64,000 nt of DNA from Cellvibrio polysaccharolyticus (GTDB lineage Bacteria; Pseudomonadota; Gammaproteobacteria; Pseudomonadales; Cellvibrionaceae). The notes below the pieces were generated by a model. It was not told where the DNA came from, made no database searches, and saw nothing but the letters and a program-made list of their open reading frames with translations. The DNA lies in NCBI RefSeq assembly GCF_015182315.1, contig NZ_PRDL01000001.1, forward strand, positions 2,170,001-2,234,000, written 5' to 3'. Made by a program: the position numbers and the translations under genes. Shown piece by piece: positions 59,769 to 64,000 of the stretch; position 1 is the first letter of the stretch, and each line of letters opens with the position of its first letter.

Positions 59769-60799
59769 CAAACCTGTTTTCCCGTAATGTCGATTTGCAA
59801 CCGCATAACACCTTGGCGATTACCGCCCGGGCCGAATGGTTTGTTGCCATTACCGACGAGCGCCAGTTGCCAGACGTGCTGGCCGCCGCCCGTCAGCAAC
59901 AGCTTGCATTAACCGTGATCGGCGGCGGCAGCAATATTGTGCTGCGGGGCGATGTGCCCGGCCTGGTTGTGCATATCGCCAATAAAGGTTTTAGTGTAGT
60001 TGGCGAAGATGAGCAAACTGTCTGCGTAACTGTTGCCGCCGGTGAGGTATGGGATGACTGGGTAAGGCAATCGCTGCAACTGGGCTACTACGGTCTGGAA
60101 AATCTCTCTCTCATACCGGGCACGGTAGGGGCCTCGCCGGTGCAGAATATCGGCGCCTATGGTGTTGAGATTGGCGAGCTTATCGAGCAAGTGCAGGGTA
60201 TTGATGCCGTATCGGGTGAGCCGATTACGCTTGCCGCTGCCGATTGTGCTTTTGCCTATCGTGACAGCGTTTTCAAACATGGCCTGGCGGGCAAGATTAT
60301 TATTACCGCGGTTACCTTCCGGCTTTTCAGGAAGCCTCGCACCAATCTGGTCTATCCGGCATTGCAAGAGGTGTTATCTCCCACGGATGTTGAAATTGAC
60401 CCGCACCGGATTCGTGAAGCGGTTTGCAACCTGCGCCGCGCCAAACTGCCAGACCCGGCGGTCATCCCCAATGCCGGCAGCTTTTTTAAAAACCCGGTGA
60501 TCAGCCTGGTTCAGGCGGAGCAACTGCAATCCCGCCACCCTGATATGCCCGCTTACCCGGTGGATGCAACTTGCGTTAAGGTGCCGGCTGCCTGGCTGAT
60601 TGATCAGGCAGGATGGAAGGGCAGGGTAAAAGGCCCGGTTGCGGTGCATCATTCGCAGGCGCTGGTGTTAACCAATCCCGGGCGCGGCAGTGGTAATGAA
60701 CTGCTGGCCTTGGCGCAGGAAATTGCTGACAACGTTAAAGATTGTTACGGTATTTGCCTCGAAATGGAGCCGGTGATTATTCCGTTTCAATTAGATTGA
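59765..60799 (+). CDS. murB: UDP-N-acetylenolpyruvoylglucosamine reductase
   Basis: MurB reduces the enolpyruvyl group to make UDP-MurNAc for peptidoglycan. The 344-residue product is the type I form, with the FAD-binding IGGGSNIVLRG, GTVGASPVQNIGAYG, YRDSVFKHG and the catalytic Ser in NAGSFFKNP. It starts at GTG 59765, overlapping the phosphatase stop, and ends the lpxK-kdsB-phosphatase-murB unit. Confidence 0.95.
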   Translation: MTNLFSRNVDLQPHNTLAITARAEWFVAITDERQLPDVLAAARQQQLALTVIGGGSNIVLRGDVPGLVVHIANKGFSVVGEDEQTVCVTVAAGEVWDDWVRQSLQLGYYGLENLSLIPGTVGASPVQNIGAYGVEIGELIEQVQGIDAVSGEPITLAAADCAFAYRDSVFKHGLAGKIIITAVTFRLFRKPRTNLVYPALQEVLSPTDVEIDPHRIREAVCNLRRAKLPDPAVIPNAGSFFKNPVISLVQAEQLQSRHPDMPAYPVDATCVKVPAAWLIDQAGWKGRVKGPVAVHHSQALVLTNPGRGSGNELLALAQEIADNVKDCYGICLEMEPVIIPFQLD

Positions 60800-60903
60800 A
60801 CTAAAATGTGATTGAATTCCGAGCCTCGCCATTACCCGGTTGAAATGTCGGAATTGCTGTTGCATGATGCGTCGCACGCACGAATCAGGAGGGATTTGAT
60901 CCT

Positions 60904-61752
60904 ATGCTGAAAATCCGCTTTAAAAATAATAAGTACAATGCGGTATGGTTGGTCGAACCCCGGGTAACGATTGGCAGTTCCAGACGTAACGATTTGGTTA
61001 TCAACGATACCAACGTGGCTGATGAGCACCTTGAGGTTCTCGTTAACCATGAGCAGCTGACACTTAAAAATCTTGCCGTTTCCCGCCCGGTTCATGTTAA
61101 CAATGAGCCCGTGCACAGCTTTTGTGAATTGAAACCCCATGACATTATTTTGATTGGCAGTACCGAGTTACAAGTCGTCGACCCCAAACGGGAAGTGCTG
61201 GACACTCCGGTAGAGCCTATGCGGGTGGCTCGCAATCGGCCATTAGCCGCTACCGGCTGGTCATTAAAATCCTTGCATCCGGCGTTGAATAACCGGGTGT
61301 ACTCACTGAAAGAAAGTAACCTGCTGGGGCGTTCCAGCGAGTGCGATATTACGCTGGCGGCCGCACATCTTTCCCGTCGTCACGCACGTCTGGACGTTGT
61401 TGATGGTGTGCTTTATGTGAAGGACCTGGGTTCTGCCAACGGCACATTTATTAATGGCAAGCCTGTACGCGAAGCGCGCGTGCGGCGCGGCGATGAACTG
61501 AAGTTCGACACAGTGGCCTTTGGCGTAATAGGCCCACCCGATGAGTTTGCCAAAACCTCGGTTCGTCGGGCGGCTTTCCCGGCCGATTCCGCTGCCGATA
61601 ATGCCACCAAAAACCATCCGATCCTCACCAATGCACCTGAGAATCAGCAAACCAATCCGCTCATCAAAAAGCACAAAGGGCCCTACAGCATGGCCATCCT
61701 GATTGTGCTGGCTGCTGTTATCGTGCTTTCGCTTTATTTGCGGACGGCATAA
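60904..61752 (+). CDS. Tandem FHA-domain, C-terminally anchored membrane protein
   Basis: This 282-residue protein appears to have two forkhead-associated domains and a C-terminal membrane helix. The first (1-95) has the degenerate form GSSRRNDLVINDTNVADEHLEV. The second (about 120-210) is canonical: LGRSSECDITLAAAHLSRRHARL and DLGSANGTFINGKPV, with the phosphothreonine-binding Arg and Ser. A charged linker leads to a final helix (SMAILIVLAAVIVLSLYL), so the FHA domains face the cytoplasm. FHA domains read phosphothreonine, but no Ser/Thr kinase is nearby. Function is unknown. It begins at ATG 60904 after AGGAGG. Confidence 0.82.
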   Translation: MLKIRFKNNKYNAVWLVEPRVTIGSSRRNDLVINDTNVADEHLEVLVNHEQLTLKNLAVSRPVHVNNEPVHSFCELKPHDIILIGSTELQVVDPKREVLDTPVEPMRVARNRPLAATGWSLKSLHPALNNRVYSLKESNLLGRSSECDITLAAAHLSRRHARLDVVDGVLYVKDLGSANGTFINGKPVREARVRRGDELKFDTVAFGVIGPPDEFAKTSVRRAAFPADSAADNATKNHPILTNAPENQQTNPLIKKHKGPYSMAILIVLAAVIVLSLYLRTA

Positions 61753-61802
61753 ACTCCTTTCAACCAACGATTATTCTGTCTACAAAACCGAAGGAAAAAG
61801 AA

Positions 61803-62048
61803 GTGACGGTGTTGACCTTATACAGCACGCTCGGGTGCCATCTTTGTGAAAATGCCAAACAGGTGTTATGGCCAGTGTTGAGCGAGGCGGGTTTGCAATT
61901 GCAGGAAGTAGACATTGCGGACGATGATCATTTGCAAGAACAATATGCGATTCGTATTCCAGTGATTCGCCTGCAAAATGCCACTGAAGATGTGGGCTGG
62001 CCATTTGATGGTGACGATGTACGCCGCTATCTTGAGCGTCAAAAATAA
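61803..62048 (+). CDS. Glutaredoxin-like protein (DUF836)
   Basis: This 81-residue thioredoxin-fold protein has the redox pair GCHLCENA near the start and the cis-proline segment RIPVIRL. It belongs to the short glutaredoxin-like family found in many gammaproteobacteria, whose role is not settled. AAGGA precedes GTG 61803. It lies 50 nt after the FHA gene and may share its transcript. Confidence 0.82.
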   Translation: MTVLTLYSTLGCHLCENAKQVLWPVLSEAGLQLQEVDIADDDHLQEQYAIRIPVIRLQNATEDVGWPFDGDDVRRYLERQK

Positions 62049-62078
62049 TTTTCTCCCGCACTAAAAATTATTCCCAAT

Positions 62079-62118
62079 AAAAAAGCCCCATGAAATAAAA
62101 ATCTCATGGGGCTTTTTT
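62079..62118. terminator. Bidirectional terminator between the glutaredoxin-like gene and slt
   Basis: A 15-bp stem (left arm 62079-62093, right arm 62104-62118) with a 10-nt loop is made of a GCCCCATGA core with an A-run on its left and a T-run on its right. It therefore works in both directions for the two converging genes. Confidence 0.92.
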
Positions 62119-62130
62119 GCGTGTTGGAAA

Positions 62131-64000
62131 TTAAAGGGCGCTATCAATTTCCTGACGCGTTACCAGGGGTTGTTTTTGCCCGGTGCGGTAGGCATAAATC
62201 ACAGAGAACGACAGCACATTTTGCACATAGCCACGGGTTTCCTGGAAGGGAATCGTTTCAATCCAGACATCGTAAGGTAATTTGGCGGCGTCCTTACTCA
62301 GCCATTGTCGCACTCGCGATGGCCCGGCGTTGTAGGCGGCGGCGGCGAGAATCCGGTTACCATTAAATTGCTGCAACAACTGGTTGAGGTAACGGCTACC
62401 CAGCGCAATATTTTTTTCCGGTTTTAACAAATCCTGGGGGGTAAAAGGAATGCCGGAGCGTTGCGCAGTTTGTTTGGCTGTGGCGGGCATTAACTGCATT
62501 AAACCGGTAGCGCCAACCGGTGAACGCGCGTCAACCGCAAAAGAGCTTTCCTGGCGAGCAATGGCGTAAAGCAACAGCGGATTGATAGAGGTGGCAGAAG
62601 CCGCCTGATTGACTTGTTCCTGATAGGCAATCGGGAAGCGCACCTGCAAATCGTCCCAGTGCTGTGCTTCAATCATTGCCTGAATGCCGTGGCGGTGCCA
62701 GCCCCAGACATTGGCAATGCGTCCGGCGGCTACCATCTCTTCCTGGGTCATGCGTCTGAGGGTGTGGTACCACTCGCGGTTGGCTGACAGCATATCGCCA
62801 ACGACATAAAATTCCCGCGCCCGCTGCACACCGGGTGATTGTTCAACGCGATCCATAATCGCTTGCGATACCACCATGGGGCGGTCAACCAGGCCGTATT
62901 CAAAGCCGAGTTTATCGGCGGAGAGAAAGCCGTAAAAGGTGCGTGTGGTGGCAACGCTGGCATAAATATCTGCCGGGGTTTTACCGTTGATTTCACGAAT
63001 TTTCAGTTCTTCCATCAAACGGGCTTGCCAGTAACTCCAGCGCTCGGTGGCACGACTTTCTTCTGGCAGGCGCGCCAGCCACTCGTAGGCTTTTTCCCAA
63101 TCCTGTTTGCGCAAGGCGTCGCGAATCAGCCATTCCGCGAGGTCTGCACGCGTGACTGAAGAAATGCTGCTGAGTAATTTCTCCGCTTCTTCCGGATACT
63201 TTTGACGCATCAGGCGCGATGCGAGGTAGTACTGGGTTTCCAGGCGCTCATCATCGGTAAAGAGCTGCTGGGCATCGTAACCGACCCATAAATCCAGAGC
63301 GGTTTTGGCATCCTGACGAGCGAGCTTTTGCAAACCGTAAAGGAGTATTTCCCGCATTCTCGGTGTTTGCGCGGTGAAACGATTTTTTTGCAGTAACAGG
63401 CGCGGATTTTCATCAACATCCTGCAGCAGTTTTGCCAGTGGTTGATGTTGAGGATTCAATTGCCGTACTAAAAAAGTGGCCAGCGACCGGTTACCTGCCG
63501 TCAGCGCTTTCAAATGACGCACTTCGATCAGGCGCTGGGTTTGCATACCGGCAGCGTTCCATTGGGCAAATACCGGGTCGCAGGCGTCATGTTGCGATTT
63601 GCCAATCGTCCATAAATCACCCACTTCATTCAAGGCGGTTTTGTCGCCGGTTTGCATGCGTGCGTTGAGCGCGTTGCAAGCCAGTTCCGCGTCGCTGTTG
63701 AAGCGGGTAGAGTAGTAATCGTTGTATTCCTGCCAGCGTTTGTGCTGCGCCAGGGTTTTTAGCCAGGCGCGGGTGAGGCGATCTGCCAGTAATGAGTCCG
63801 GGTATTTCACCAGAAACGCGGTCACATCTTTACCGGGGAAGCTGCTTAACCGGCGCGCAATTTCATCATATTCAAGGTAAGGCAACAGCGGATATTGCTG
63901 CAATTTGGGCAGCAATTGGCGATAGGTAGAAAGCTGTTTCTGATCCAGCGCTTTGCGAGCGGCGGCATAATCCTTACGCTGTTGCAAACGCGCTTCCGAT
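62131..64000 (-). CDS. slt: Soluble lytic murein transglycosylase (5' end outside the window)
   Basis: Slt cuts peptidoglycan between MurNAc and GlcNAc, forming 1,6-anhydro ends. About 623 residues are present, made of a long helical superhelix (U and L domains) and a C-terminal lysozyme-like SLT domain. The catalytic Glu is in LLYAIARQESSF, followed by VGATGLMQLMPATAK and AAYNAGPSRVRQWL. The frame stays open at 64000 without a signal peptide, so the true start lies beyond the right edge. The TTG at 63987 is not the start. Confidence 0.93.
   Translation of the reverse strand, partial: SEARLQQRKDYAAARKALDQKQLSTYRQLLPKLQQYPLLPYLEYDEIARRLSSFPGKDVTAFLVKYPDSLLADRLTRAWLKTLAQHKRWQEYNDYYSTRFNSDAELACNALNARMQTGDKTALNEVGDLWTIGKSQHDACDPVFAQWNAAGMQTQRLIEVRHLKALTAGNRSLATFLVRQLNPQHQPLAKLLQDVDENPRLLLQKNRFTAQTPRMREILLYGLQKLARQDAKTALDLWVGYDAQQLFTDDERLETQYYLASRLMRQKYPEEAEKLLSSISSVTRADLAEWLIRDALRKQDWEKAYEWLARLPEESRATERWSYWQARLMEELKIREINGKTPADIYASVATTRTFYGFLSADKLGFEYGLVDRPMVVSQAIMDRVEQSPGVQRAREFYVVGDMLSANREWYHTLRRMTQEEMVAAGRIANVWGWHRHGIQAMIEAQHWDDLQVRFPIAYQEQVNQAASATSINPLLLYAIARQESSFAVDARSPVGATGLMQLMPATAKQTAQRSGIPFTPQDLLKPEKNIALGSRYLNQLLQQFNGNRILAAAAYNAGPSRVRQWLSKDAAKLPYDVWIETIPFQETRGYVQNVLSFSVIYAYRTGQKQPLVTRQEIDSAL

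Overview
The window is a stretch of chromosome from a polarly flagellated gammaproteobacterium of the Pseudomonas/Cellvibrio type. I infer Cellvibrionaceae or a close relative. The reasons are the Pseudomonas-like gene order (fleSR-fliEFGHIJ-hsbA/hsbR/hptB-fliKLMNOPQR-flhBAF-fleN-fliA-cheYZAB-motCD-parC-parP-cheW), the neighbouring gyrA/ubiG/mtaD and lolCDE-comEC-lpxK-kdsB-murB blocks, and a secreted GH18 glycosidase at the left edge. Species-level assignment is not possible by eye.

Layout. 1-2878: a secreted GH18 chitinase-like enzyme with a promoter and a LacI-type palindromic operator, convergent with a DEAD-box helicase (rhlE). 3199-38099: an almost uninterrupted flagellar and chemotaxis island on the + strand. 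It holds the FleS/FleR two-component pair, MS-ring and C-ring genes, the export ATPase and export gate, a partner-switch module (STAS, PP2C response regulator, HPt), hook-length control, placement and number control (FlhF, FleN), sigma-28, a full Che pathway, a second stator pair (MotC/MotD) and the ParC/ParP polar array-tethering proteins. At least five matches to the sigma-54 -24/-12 promoter (before fleS, fliE, fliK, fliL and flhA) divide it into transcription units. 38168-41965 (minus): yciK, gph, ubiG and mtaD, divergent from gyrA. 42237-49590: gyrA, pheA, tyrA, cysD, cysN. 49650-50533 (minus): a small exported protein and a PilZ protein. 50652-60799: LolCDE lipoprotein export, ComEC, ExbB/ExbD-like proteins, LpxK, KdsB, a low-molecular-weight phosphatase and MurB. 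60904-64000: a tandem-FHA membrane protein, a glutaredoxin-like protein and, on the minus strand, the soluble lytic transglycosylase, which runs off the right edge.

How it works together. FleS/FleR and sigma-54 drive the middle flagellar genes, and FliA drives the late ones. FlhF and FleN set the site and number of flagella. CheA/W/Y/Z/B form the signalling core, which ParC and ParP probably hold at the pole. HptB/HsbR/HsbA probably feed into sigma-28 availability. The right-hand third is envelope biogenesis: lipid A, Kdo, lipoprotein sorting and peptidoglycan.

The least explained sequence is the 518-bp gap between flhB and flhA. It contains two inverted copies of a 52-nt element, each sitting exactly at the centre of a different long perfect palindrome, plus a 104-bp degenerate tandem repeat. 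I saw no tRNA, rRNA, CRISPR array, transposase or prophage gene.
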